Shown piece after piece: positions 45,869 to 56,396 of a stretch of DNA of 64,000 nt (position 1 is the stretch's first letter; each line of letters opens with the position of its first letter). The notes under the pieces were generated by a model that was given only the letters and a program-made list of their open reading frames with translations, did not search any database and was not told the DNA's origin. Position numbers and translations under genes: made by a program. Source of the stretch: Odontocerum albicorne (taxonomy: Eukaryota > Arthropoda > Insecta > Trichoptera > Odontoceridae); NCBI GenBank assembly GCA_949825065.1, contig OX463854.1, positions 17,051,226 to 17,115,225 of the forward strand, given 5' to 3'.

Positions 45869-46538
45869 TAGGGATGCTCAAACGGTCGATCGCGGGAGGT
45901 TTTTAAGTCGATCAATTACATATTATATTTTTGAAATTTCTGACATTCAATTTATAAAAAGTACACTAAATATTTTTGAACAATTATTTTAACCTAATAT
46001 TTGTTAATATAGTAACGAACATTAAATATTAAATTATCATCTATCTGATAGATGACAATTTAACATTTAATATATGTTATTTGGGTTGAGATAGCTCTAT
46101 CTCTATCTCGTCCAGTTACCAAACGCGTCTCAACCTTCCGAGACACAAACATCAAGGACGTCGAAAGCATTGATGTACAGACGTTAGGTGATTGTGCGAG
46201 GCTGCGTTTTCCGAAATGAAAATAATTAAATCTAAATATCGTAATCGGCTCAGTGACGAACATCTTAATTTATGTTTGCGTTTGGCACTTAGTAATTACG
46301 TGCCATCCTATGAAAAGTATGCAGAGGACATGCAGTGCCATGCATCGACATCAAAAGACGTTAGTTATGGAACACTTATTATTTCAATGATAATACATAC
46401 TTATTTATATGTGATCATCTTTGCAATTAATAAATACTTATCATTTATAAACTTTGTATTTTATTTTTACCTAGTCGATCGCTTGCCGCCTAATGCTTTT
46501 ATGGTAGATCGCCGATTGTTAAAGTCTGATCACCCCTG
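45869..46538. mobile_element. Non-autonomous hAT with perfect 8-bp duplication, inserted in a LINE tail
   Basis: ATCTACAC flanks both sides (45861-45868, 46539-46546). Left TAGGGATGCTCAAACGGTCG and right reverse complement CAGGGGTGATCAGACTTTAA are hAT-like ends. GATCGC words recur near the left end (45888) and right end (46481, 46507). 670 bp. Confidence 0.92.
46186..46362 (+). pseudogene. hAT transposase C-terminal dimerisation fragment
   Basis: Reads CEAAFSEMKIIKSKYRNRLS, DEHLNLCLRLALSNYVPSYE and EKYAEDMQCHAS. The FSxMKxIKSKYRxRLxDEHL motif is the C-terminal dimerisation part of hAT transposases. The rest of the protein is absent. Confidence 0.8.
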
Positions 46539-46640
46539 ATCTACACCCATACACCTTTTTGCACAACTTTTACGATTTATCTGACTTTTACACTTATGTT
46601 TTTCAAAATATCATTCACTTGATCTAACCATATGTATCAT
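46539..46640 (-). repeat. LINE 3'-tail, left part (split by hAT)
   Basis: ATCTACACCCATACACC, then ATATCATTCACTTGATCTAA and CCATATG complete the reversed tail begun at 45815. Removing the hAT with one ATCTACAC joins them. Confidence 0.55.
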
Positions 46641-46900
46641 CATACCCACCTTAATACGTTCCATCAGGAACACACGCCTGCATTCAGGATGATATACAAT
46701 ACATTCTGCCATTCCATATCCCACATTAGGCTGAGACTGCGAATTTCCCTATCGTAACATCGGTTTATGGCGTAGGATGGACATTCCTCTTGACTAGCTA
46801 CCAGGTGACAACCTCGATACGTGACCCAATCACCGTTAGTACCTCAACCTTATTTTGGTCTCAAATACGAACCGTTTGGTCGTACCATATGACTACCATC
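46641..46900 (-). repeat. LINE C-terminal remnant (second LINE family)
   Basis: The minus strand reads YRGCHLVASQEECPSY, then REIRSLSLMWDMEWQNVLYI, matching the RNIRSLILIWKNVECR block at 38150-38850. Degraded. Confidence 0.45.
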
Positions 46901-46970
46901 ATTCAGGTAAGGCATCAGTTCTCAAATCTTATCTCTTGCGCAATAGTAACATGCTTAGTACCACTGTGTA

Positions 46971-47220
46971 CATTGTTCTTAAAAATCTTCTTGGAGCTAA
47001 TTCTTGACTTCTTTTATCTGCATTGTTCGTAAAAATATTCTTGTAGCTAATTCTTGATTTCTTTTATCTGTATTGTTCTTAAAAATATTCTTGGAGCTAA
47101 TTTTTGATTTCTTTTATCTGCATTGTTCTTAAAAATCTTCTTGTAGCTAATTCTTGATTTCCATTATCCGTATTGTTCTTAAAAATCTTCATGGAGGTAA
47201 TTCTTGATTTATTTTTCCTG
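46971..47220 (+). repeat. Tandem array, five units of exactly 50 bp
   Basis: Units start (C/T)ATTGTTC(T/G)TAAAAATCTTC at 46971, 47021, 47071, 47121 and 47171, with a 10-bp partial at 47221. Substitutions but no indels. On the other strand it follows a LINE fragment. Confidence 0.93.
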
Positions 47221-47264
47221 TATTGTTCTTAGAGGTTTGACTGACTGCTTTCTGTAAAAAATCT

Positions 47265-47690
47265 TTGGGGTCTGCCTCTATGGTCAATTTTCTATGGGGT
47301 AATTATCAGAAACTATACGGGGAATCGGGCCTTATCCATCATATGACTGTGATTTCACCAATAACGTCTTCTCTACATTCGCCATCGGACATGTTTTTAA
47401 ACATTATTCTTAGTTATGCATATCTTATTCTGTCCCTGAGTGTTTCACCAATTATATATGGCAAGACCTTTATTTCTGATGTTGTAAGGAATAGTATCAG
47501 CTCTAGTTTCAATGGCATATATATGAGTAGTTACAGGTCTAACACAACTTTAATAGATCCTCCCTTTAGTATATGTTGCTATGTACTTATTTGTCTACAT
47601 AATATTTTTGAAGCATCCAGAAACAAAACATTAGGATTTTTTGCTCATATCAATATACCAAGCTATTATATATTTATGTTGTTTGATTGA
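47265..47690 (-). pseudogene. LINE reverse transcriptase C-terminal fragment
   Basis: The minus strand reads RIY, stop, SCVRPVTTHIYAIETRADT near 47540-47590, matching the IYKSCVRPVMTYAIETRAD block of RTE-type LINEs. A 137-codon open frame on the plus strand here (47280-47690) is its antisense shadow. Confidence 0.55.
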
Positions 47691-47699
47691 AGTGTAAAG

Positions 47700-48352
47700 A
47701 TGACATATTTCCATACAAATAATAGCATTAACTAAAAATATTTTTTTTTTACTGTTTGTATCTAACTCATGTATCGATATGTTATGTATTCATTGTTTTC
47801 AATAAATAAAATAAATTCTCTGTTAATATGTAGATCATTAAATATAATTAATTTATAGAACTTGCGTATCGATACTAATTTAGACGAAGGTAAAACATAT
47901 ATTTAATATTTATTTTGGCACATATAGATATTTTTACTAACAAATTCTCAAGATATTAAATTTTACGATAAACAAGGCACTTGGAGATTAATAATGACGA
48001 GAATAAACCCTAGAGACCTCTAACACAAGATTATGGTATTTCTCAAAATATATCTTGAATCATTTATTATTTTAATAATTTGTATTATATTATTTTAATA
48101 TATGTAATTACATTTATTATGTTCTCTAGCGCGGTAGCTACAAGAAAATACCGTAGAATGGGAAATCAACAACTATCATCTTTAGAGACGTTGTTAATTT
48201 GTTCAAATTGATTAGTCAATATTCATGCCAATATTGCTTGTCAGATTAGGTACTAAGAGAAGCGTCATTTATTGATTAAACTTATCCCTTCATACCACCA
48301 TGCGATATCTTTGGAATTTAAGAAATCTTTGAAAGTCGCGATGCCATTAGTT
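47700..48352. other. Unassigned stretch
   Basis: AT-rich, with no recognised exons or element ends. Confidence 0.4.
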
Positions 48353-48590
48353 TACAGTACCCGGCGGTAAGTAATACACATCGGGCTTAAGAAAGAGACT
48401 GTCGTCCATAATCAGCTAACTTCGGCTTTGTAGAGCGTCGTCTCTGTCCCTAGAACACTTGACAACGACTGACAAATCGAACACATGTGTGAGTGACAGA
48501 GACGACGCTCTACAAAGCTGAAGTTAGCCGATTATGGTCGACAGTCTCTTTCTTAAGCCTGATGTGTATTACTTACCGTCGGGTACTGTA
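48353..48590. repeat. Large foldback, 96-bp arms with 46-bp loop
   Basis: Arms 48353-48448 and 48495-48590 are inverted copies with five mismatches. Outer ends are TACAGTACCCGGCGGTAAGT and its complement. The arms include GAAAGAGACTGTCG and TTTGTAGAGCGTCGTCTCTG. There is no open frame. It resembles a foldback transposon or a hairpin-RNA locus; TSDs are not clear. Confidence 0.95.
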
Positions 48591-48814
48591 CATACAGTTT
48601 AGAGCAGCCCGCCCAGCTTAGTAACTACCCACCTCGCATTTCAATTCAAGCTATAAATGATTTTTAGTTATATTGATTAATTATTTTGTTTGTTATACGA
48701 GTATAATTAAAACCCGTGTATGACTTAACATATGTATGTATCCATGTGTGATGCCGTCACATCGTCAAGAATTGCACATTCATGTCACATTGCCATGAAT
48801 TTGTAGAAATAAAA

Positions 48815-49290
48815 CACTCAATTATCCGGGGCTGCTTTAACCGGATTGCGAATTAACTGGGGCAGTAAAAAAATCCAAAACTGTGCGTGATTAAATAAAT
48901 GGAGATGATAATTTGCCTAGATATGAAGCTTCAAATGAATAGATTGAGCAACATGTTACTACTAATGAACCTACAGCTGATGACACGGATAAGGAAGAAG
49001 GTAACTCATACAAGGGAAAAGTACATACGGCAAAGTGCTGTTTTTTACTGAGGTTGAAAGCCTACTTATTTATTAGGAGCAATAGGAATGCTACGAACTT
49101 TGCAAAACTTTTTCCGAAAAGTAAACGGAGGACAAAATAAACTTGTTTTCTATCATGTTTTAAATAAAATGTTAATTATGTAAGATAATTTTTAGTTTTT
49201 TTTTAAATTTCGATTTTTGACGGATATTATATGTTTTTTTTATCTGGGTAAATTTTTCCCTTACCACCCCTGATAATCGAGAGTCTATTG
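48815..49290. mobile_element. pogo/Tigger-like element remnant
   Basis: Left CACTCAATTATCCGGGG and right reverse complement CAATAGACTCTCGATTATCA share the pogo-type end; TA follows the right end. The interior contains a weak transposase-like frame with KCCFLLRLKAYLFIRSNR. Related to 1897-2484. Confidence 0.5.
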
Positions 49291-49845
49291 TAAATAAGCT
49301 GTATTCACCAAAATACTATCTTTCTAGCCTCCGCTTTCCACCTTTGATAATTTCGATCAGGAGTGTCGTGTTTTCAATGAACAATGGAAAACGAAATACT
49401 TTCAGTCCCGAGAAAGTCAATTTCATGGTATAAGGTCAGCTACTACAAAATACCGATCGAGAATCATAGTTTGTTTGCTCAATCTACCTCAACCAGAACG
49501 TTCACACTTTAGATCTACGAGTATATCATCTACCTCAACAGGCGGTTCTATAGGATTATACAATGCAAGACAATTCATCATTTTCGAATAATTTTTTTGT
49601 TGACGTAACTAAACATGTTTAATTATATAAACTTTGCTAAATCAGTTAATGTAAACTTGTCTTCGAGTTAAATTATGTATTTTTTCCCCGGAAACGGAAG
49701 TTCATGTTCAAGGATCAAGTTGTCACACGCCTCCGTAAACCTTATTGATGCCATGGTTTTACTAGAGAGACATCCTTGAGACGCCTACTTAAGGGAGGGG
49801 TAGAAAAGTACGAATTAAATACTTGTTTCGGATTTTCTGTTTAAC
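49291..49845. other. Unassigned stretch
   Basis: No recognised exons; probably degraded LINE 5' sequence on its right side. Confidence 0.35.
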
Positions 49846-50342
49846 GGCGTGCAAAAAGAAATTCGGTAAATCAATATCAAATGTTGCATTTAGTTTCTTG
49901 GCATCGATCTCGATATAAAACTCTCCATTGGAAGGGAAATATGAAGTTCTGTATCTTAGGGTTATCATAATTTCTGAAAAAATATATGTTTGTGTGTAAA
50001 GGTATGGATGGCTTAAAAATGGTGCAACTCAACATTTCTTCAGTGCAATGCCGCGTTAAGATCCAGACCGATTTTTCCAACCCATTTGAGATTTCTCCTT
50101 TTTTTATAAAGCATTAAAAAAGGTTGTACGATATGCTAGACTATATAATGAGTCTGTGTAACTTTTGACATATAGTGATGATATAGACATTATTACAAGA
50201 TCTGAGCAAACATTGGAGGCATTTCTGGCATGGAAAGCGACGGCAAGGAAAATGAGACTGTTAGTGGTTGAGGTCAAAACGAAATGTATACATGTAAATA
50301 ACATTTATACATCTACACCTCAACTTTCATTGGTATATAACA
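49846..50342 (+). pseudogene. LINE reverse transcriptase, left half (split by hAT)
   Basis: The plus strand reads TYSDDIDIITRSEQTLEAFL, then WKATARKMRLLVVEVKTKCI and HVNN. YSDDIDII is the RT catalytic motif and KTKCI the following block. It breaks at 50342, where a hAT begins, and resumes at 53796. Confidence 0.75.
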
Positions 50343-50691
50343 AGGATGAGCAACAAACAGGTCGATTGCGGCCGTCTTCGTAACGTACACTATGGTGTGT
50401 AATGTCGCCAAATCTCATGCACTAGTCAACGCAGTCAATTAGTTATCCGTTTTAATATGTAGATATGTGTACTCCCAAAAAATATATGTATGTTATTTAA
50501 CATGTATGTATAATAAAACCAACAAACCCAGATCCATTAAAATTGTATGTCCAAATCAAATTACCTGTTGTTTTTTCGCAAATTGTATATATTTCTTGTC
50601 ATGTATAATAATAAATAAATTTAAAAAAATAAAATAAAAATTGTTCTTTTCCTTTATATTTTTTTAGCGAAGTAAATTCCGCCCATACTTG

Positions 50692-51304
50692 TTAACACTT
50701 CCCTTACTGTGCTAAAAAATTACGCCAGTTACGGTGTTGGACACTGAGGGTACACTAAAAATGTATGTTTTAAATTAAAATTATGCAAAATCTATTAGTT
50801 TTTTTTTTAATTAGCTATAAACATCATTTTATTGTGTAATAAAATGTCGAATAATATAAAATAAGTGTAAGAAATGATAAAATAATAGTTGAAACAGAGA
50901 AGTGACATTTCTATACGAATATAATTTTCCCACTGCGTCGTTCGGTCTGCGCAACGATCAGAATGCGCATGACTGAAAAGAGGTCTCCAACCTTTTAACA
51001 CTTCCCTTACTGTGCTAAAAAATTACGCCAGTAACGGCGTTGGACACTGAGGGTACATACACTAAACATGTATGTTTCAAATTAAAATTATGCAAAATCT
51101 GCTAGGTTATTTTTTGTTATTAGCTATAAACATCATTTTATTATGTAATAAAATGTCGAATAATATAAAATAAAGGTAAGAAATTATAAAATAAGAGCTA
51201 AAACAGAAAGGCATTTCTATAAGAATATTATTTTTACGCTGCGTCGTTCGGTCTGCGCAACATTCAGAATGCGCATGCGTGATAAGAGATTTCCAGCCTT
51301 TTAA
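50692..51304. repeat. Tandem duplication of a piggyBac terminus (two about 305-bp units)
   Basis: Unit 1 (50692-50994) and unit 2 (50995-51300) both start TTAACACTTCCCTTACTGTG and share GCGTCGTTCGGTCTGCGCAA near the right side. TTAA bounds both. This could be one piggyBac MITE inserted beside another, or a duplicated end. Confidence 0.9.
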
Positions 51305-51639
51305 TTTTTTGTCATAAAATTATACAATAAAATGTAGCGTGTATTTTTTTGGCAATAAAACCATAATTCGAATAAAGACAATAAATAACATATAAACAAA
51401 ATATAAAATGAATATATAAATTCAAAAATCAAGGTTTTAGGGCGAGAAATTTATATAGTATAAACAAACACGAAATTCAAAATTATATATAAACAAACAC
51501 GAAATTCAAATCAATAAAATATATGCAATTTGGAAAATATAAACACTACAGAAAATTTGAAAATAGGACAAACATATCATATAATCAAAGTTTAATACTG
51601 TGGAGAAAGTTATCGCAATTGGGGCATGAAACCACTTTT

Positions 51640-53284
51640 TTTTTTACTATATTCTACGTACTTAACACGCAGGTGTTTGACAAATATTGCAGAATAGCCT
51701 GGTTTTTTTTCTCGAATGTTTTTAATAAAACCCACAACTTCCTCTTTTGAGGACCTCACGGGGTGCCAACAGGGTATTATTTACTAATGTTTCGGATATT
51801 GACTCGCCACAATATGTTAAAACTGTATTAAAAGCATCTTGTTGTTGCTATTTTTCCTTTTTAAGATATTGGGCATTGCCAATTCCAAACTTAACTCTCT
51901 TGTGAAATGTTTTCGGTGGTATTAATTATTTTGTTTCCACTCTGGATATTTGTCTATCCATAAGAGGTATGCATTCAATGCAGCCATATCTATAATTTCC
52001 ATAAAAAGACGGAAAGGCCATCTTCTCGTTGACCTTGAGCAAGAGTACTCTCAAGTAATTTGGTCTCCCGTATCTACTCCAATTTTCGTATTATTATAAT
52101 GATGTATAATTACTATAGTGGCTTTTGTTTTTCTGAATAATCAATTTCTGCATCATTGAATTGAGTGGATAATAATAATACTGCTTTATTTTTTGTGGTA
52201 CACACGAAACAAGTATTTTATTTTCAGCTACTATGGATTGTTTTCTCTCTAGACGGTATAAATTCAAGTGAGATTACTCTTTTATTTTTTCGAAGCGTGC
52301 CAGTTAGAGTTAAACCTTTTAATAAAAGATTATCGGCTAATTTGATGGAGGTAATAAAAATACCTGTGGTTATCCTCCTGTTCGTGCCATACTGCGGTTG
52401 AACCATTTCTATAACTACTCAGTTACCTTGATTTATCTCTCTCTACGATTATTTATCATACCAGAATAAGCCTGTAAATTTGTTATGCGTCATATGCCGC
52501 CGCAGTCGGCAGCAACCCAGATTTTGATGCCATATTTACCAAGTTTAGACTTCATGTACACGCGAAATGAACAATTCTCTCTAAAGTTTGCCAAACGTTC
52601 ATCTACAGTTATATTCGAAGATGGAGAATAATTGCTTTTGCACATATCCATAAACATTTTTGAAATCCACTCCATTGGTTCTAATTTATCTGAAAAAACC
52701 CTGATATCTCTCTTCTCGGGTTTCTTTATCATCAAAACGAATATGACTGTAAATATAGATAAATCTATCTCGAGACAGAGCTGTTGTGAAAAATGACTGG
52801 CAAAAGGGACTTTCACTTATCCACAATTCACTCAAAGATAGCTTTCGTGTTCGATTTCTGCCAGGTGCTAGCAATATTCCAATGAATTCATATAACTCGT
52901 CTTTTGATATTGGTTTGTTCTTTTCTGAATGAATTCGATTTACATGACGATTTGTTTCTTAAACATCACTTTTACCACCTCTTCATTTACAAACAGACAA
53001 CACATATTTTTTATGGAATGTACATTTATACTTGAATTTCTCAGTCCAGAATCTTCGATGAGAATATTTGATACCCGACCGATGCCTCGAAGATTGAGGT
53101 GGTACTCGTAATGAACTCTATTCGAATCCATGTTTTGATGTAAATAATATTTCTTCGTCTTCTTCACTCGTCTCCAAATCAGAATATACTTCATCCTGTA
53201 CCTCGACAAAATCTTCTGATTCTGATATATTGCCTGTCGCCTTAAATTCCAAATCGCTATCATCGCCGTCGATATTTCCCGCCA
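51640..53284 (-). pseudogene. piggyBac transposase, degraded
   Basis: It begins MAGNIDGDDSDLEFKATGNI with an acidic stretch. The catalytic region retains DELYEFIGILLAPGRNRTRK, LSRDRFIYIYSHIRFDDKET, EPMEWISKMFMDMCKSNYSP, SNITVDERLANFRENCSFRV and SKLGKYGIKIWVAADCGGI. Later pieces are TLTGTLRKNKR, RRWPFRLFMEIIDMAALNAY and LLWIDKYPEW. Several stops and frameshifts. Confidence 0.9.
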
Positions 53285-53795
53285 TCTCAATTATTATATT
53301 TTTGAAAATGAAATAAAAAATAAAATGTACATTTATTATAAAAAGAGTAATGGTACAATATAACATACCAGATAAAAATAACAATCAGGATTATAAAACT
53401 GGTGACGACCCCTGGAACGGGCGCTATAAGAACTGTCAAAAAAGAATGAGTGTTTGACATTTCGTCAATTCGCGATTTAAAATCATTAATTTCTGTTGAA
53501 TTAACTATGAATGTTTTGTTTCCTAATGACATAATTCAAATCATAGAGGTTTCGATGAGGAATACATAAAGTATGAAGACCCTGCAAGCAGTATATTTCG
53601 AGAAATTAAATAAAATATAAGTCATGATCTCTCGCTATCCATCACCGTACGGCAAGTGTTAATAAACTTTTAGTTATTAGTTATCCTTTTTTAACTTGTG
53701 TGTTATGTGTTAAATCTCGCGAATATGACAGGTAGATCGCGTCTATTTTTTACGTAAAAAGTCGATCGCGGCAACAAATAAGTTGGTCACCCCTG

Positions 53796-54230
53796 GTATT
53801 TGACATTTTGAGGGTGTGGATTGTTTTGTGTACCTCGGGTCACAGGTAAACTCTATCAATAACACCAGTGGAGAAACAAATAAGCGAATACTGTCGGCAA
53901 ATAATGCTATGTAGGCACTATCCCGTTACTTAAGTCCCATCTGCTCTCCAGGAACATAAAAAGTCAACGTTATAAAACACTTCGAAGACCTGTGGTAACA
54001 TACGCATTGAATACCTGCATCGTTATTTACAAAATGGGACGAATAGTTCTCGATACCTTTCAGAGAAAGATTCTCCGACGAGTATTAAGTCCAATATATA
54101 ATAATGGCACGTAGAGACAGATGTATACCGACAAGCTCTATACTCTGTATGGTAGGCAAAGCAAAATTTATGAAAATCCGTGAATCCGTGATGTGATGCC
54201 GTGAGGTACATGAAACAAAAACTTATTTCA
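53796..54230 (+). pseudogene. LINE reverse transcriptase, right half (after hAT)
   Basis: Continues from 50342: EGVDCFVYLGSQVNSINNTS, GETNKRILSANNAM, LSRYLSPICSPG, then FRERFSDEY-like and PTSSILCMVGKAKFMKIR segments. FVYLGS and the following ANRxx block are typical of LINE RT C-terminal regions. Frameshifted. Confidence 0.7.
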
Positions 54231-54270
54231 TTATTTTCATTAAGAGATAAACAATTTCATACTTTATATG

Positions 54271-54486
54271 GTAGTATTGTATCACGGTTTTGTTGTATAC
54301 AGTACAACCTGCTAGTCTTATTGCCATATGCCAATCTTTTAAAATCAGACAGTAAGACGTGAAAGATGCATTTGGTTAAAACTAGACTGGAATCCTGTTG
54401 CAAAAAATCTGAGTTTCAACAGGAATCGAACCCGCAACCCCCGGATCGGAAGACAGATGTCATACCAACTAGGCCACGGAGGTCAT
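54271..54486 (-). repeat. tRNA-derived SINE copy
   Basis: ATTGTATCACGGTTTTGTTG, GTATACAGTACAACCTG (reversed tail with the hairpin), then CAGGAATCGAACCCGCAACC (B box) and GGCCACGGAGGTC (head). Confidence 0.8.
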
Positions 54487-54501
54487 AGATCATAGGTCTG
54501 G

Positions 54502-54590
54502 AAGAACAGACTGGAAGCCCTTTTGAAAAAAAATGTGTAACACCGGTAATCGAGCCCGCGATGGTCGGAAGACAGGAGGCCTTTTTTACT
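54502..54590 (-). repeat. Second SINE head, tandem to the first
   Basis: AACAGACTGGAAGCCC body and CGGTAATCGAGCCCGCGATG (B box) to the head on the minus strand, immediately next to the previous copy. The tail is lacking. Confidence 0.55.
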
Positions 54591-54686
54591 AAATACGAGT
54601 ACTATAAGATTATTTTCAAATCTCGTTTCTTACAAAGTTTTGCTTGTAACACAACTACGAAATACCTAAGAAGAGACCATTAAAGT

Positions 54687-55047
54687 GTGGCGGTCGCACA
54701 CTCGGTCAATGACCAGTGATCCGACCTTTGCATTCCTTGACAATCCAAAACAAACAAGTGCAAAGTCCACACGCCGGTCATTCAACTCATTGCCGGGCGC
54801 GGAGCGCATTCCATGCCAGAGCGAGAAGGCACCACATCTGTCACGCCAGTTCCGTATTTGAATGATACCTACACACAACATTAATCGTTTTGCGGATGCA
54901 GAAACGAGACGGCGGCATATCGCGAGTGCATTCCCGCACACATTCAAGAATGATATAAATACCTACGTCTACCAAATAAATCACTCTCTTTCCGCATTGC
55001 GATCTAAACGAGTTTTATTTATCAACAAATCATCATCATCTCTCCCT
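54687..55047 (+). mobile_element. Possible solo LTR
   Basis: It starts TGTGGCGGTCGCACACTCGG, is GC-richer than its surroundings, and has a TATA-like GATATAAATACC at 54951 followed by ATCACTCTC and AATAAATC near 54977. No internal retrotransposon frame is present. The right boundary and target duplication are not firm (TTAAAG left, TTAAGG right). Confidence 0.4.
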
Positions 55048-55089
55048 TAAGGACATATCTCCTAAAAAGTAACAAGATTTAAGATTGTA

Positions 55090-55215
55090 CAAACTTTTAC
55101 GAGTAAGTCGTAGGATGTGGAAGAAGCGAAATATGTGAGGTAATATAGGAAAGTCTGGCGTTTTGTTCTCTCTACCTACCCCAGCAGGGAAACGGCGTGA
55201 TTATATGTATGCATA
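55090..55215 (+). repeat. LINE 3'-tail copy
   Basis: GGATGTGGAAGAAGCGAAAT and TACCCCAGCAGGGAAACGGC, then GTGATTATATG, the well-conserved LINE 3' end. Confidence 0.65.
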
Positions 55216-55317
55216 TTTACCTGTAAACGATAAATTAATACGGATATGTATAAGATTGATACCACAAAGGTAAAATAGTTTTCAGAGCTTGTGTGGACAA
55301 TAACCACAAAAAAGGAT

Positions 55318-55365
55318 GTTTAGATGCTGTCTACGAAGATGATTCTCCGTAGACACCATCTAAAC
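55318..55365. repeat. Hairpin, 17 of 18 bp
   Basis: GTTTAGATGCTGTCTACG at 55318-55335 pairs with 55348-55365 with one mismatch, across a 12-base loop. Function unknown. Confidence 0.8.
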
Positions 55366-56350
55366 GTCGTTGTTTTGCCGGGCTTTTGAAAAAAAAACTA
55401 AACCTCGTGATATTAAATTTTTAACATTTCAGTATATTACGAAACAACACGTCTTCCATCGGCTCTAGTTGACATCCTACTGAGGGTAGAAGTATCAATG
55501 TTTTAGTGTAATATCGCCTGACTTTGCGATGGGCGTGACTGGCGTGGTATATGTCCATATATATTATAGCTTGTACAAGCCGGAAACTTTTGATGCTTAG
55601 TAATAAGTGCAAACACCTTAAGTTTGTATTTTTCATCTACCGATAGTAACCCCAGGATAAACATCCACATGTTGATGGTGATGATTTGGATAATCTCGAA
55701 ATTGATTATTTGCGTTACTCGTACCTTTATCAGAAATAAAATATTTTGGAAAAAAAAAAACAAATTACAGTGTGTGCTTTTTAATGAAAATGTATTTTGT
55801 CTTTTTATACGCTTCCCTTAGGTTATGTCGAGTACGTAACCCAATTCTGTTCCCGAAGAGGAGATTAAATTGTATTACATTTCGCGCAGATTTTCGTCAT
55901 GTAATAAGCCTAAATATTATTTTTATTTCAAAATATTAGAATTAAAACAGCCTTAAATAAGATCGTTTATTTTTTTTTGTTTAGCTGGATTCGTTTTTCA
56001 AACAATGGTTCTTAAAATATTTTTAAACAAAAAATAAAACGGGTCTAAGCGCTTCCTTAATATCTTGTAAGATAATTGATTTTTGTTTTTTTTCTGGCGC
56101 CATTAATTAACCATACTAATAAAATATAAAGTATGATTTTAGTTAACAACATTCTTTTAATTATTCTTGCTGAAAATATAACATTGCAAAATTTATGAGT
56201 CTATGTAATTTCACATATAATTGATTGCCTTTATTAATACGCAATACAGTTCAAAGGTTTCCAGCCTAAGGATATTAGAAAGGTAATATTAATAATTTAT
56301 TAAATTCAGATTTTAAAGTAAATATTGGGTGTTAACACAAGTTGTATCTG
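55366..56350. other. Unassigned stretch
   Basis: AT-rich, with no recognised exon or element. Confidence 0.4.
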
Positions 56351-56396
56351 TTTTTTTTTCAAATGAAGAGAACACAACAAAAAAAATTACAACGAA

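Larger units (their letters stand above)
50692..53662 (-). mobile_element. piggyBac element with a duplicated terminus
   Basis: TTAA at 50692-50695 and 53659-53662. The left end CACTTCCCTTACTGTGC and right reverse complement CACTTGCCGTACGGTGATGG are inverted repeats. The left terminus is duplicated: a second, similar about 306-bp unit runs from TTAA 50995 to TTAA 51301. A degraded transposase runs minus inside. Confidence 0.85.
50343..53795. mobile_element. hAT-like element carrying a nested piggyBac
   Basis: Left end CAAGGATGAGCAACAAACAG and right reverse complement CAGGGGTGACCAACTTATTT are hAT-like. The flanks GTATATAA and GTATTTGA match 6 of 8. GATCGCGG-type words lie near both ends, as in the 45869 element. 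Without the piggyBac it is about 480 bp. Confidence 0.6.

Noticed and set aside
47280..47690. 137-codon plus-strand open frame starting MVNF
   Set aside because: The minus strand of the same region carries LINE RT words (CVRPVTT...ETRAD), so it is an antisense shadow.
54666..54947. Minus-strand 93-residue frame
   Set aside because: It falls in the GC-rich possible LTR, has no family match and is likely a chance frame.
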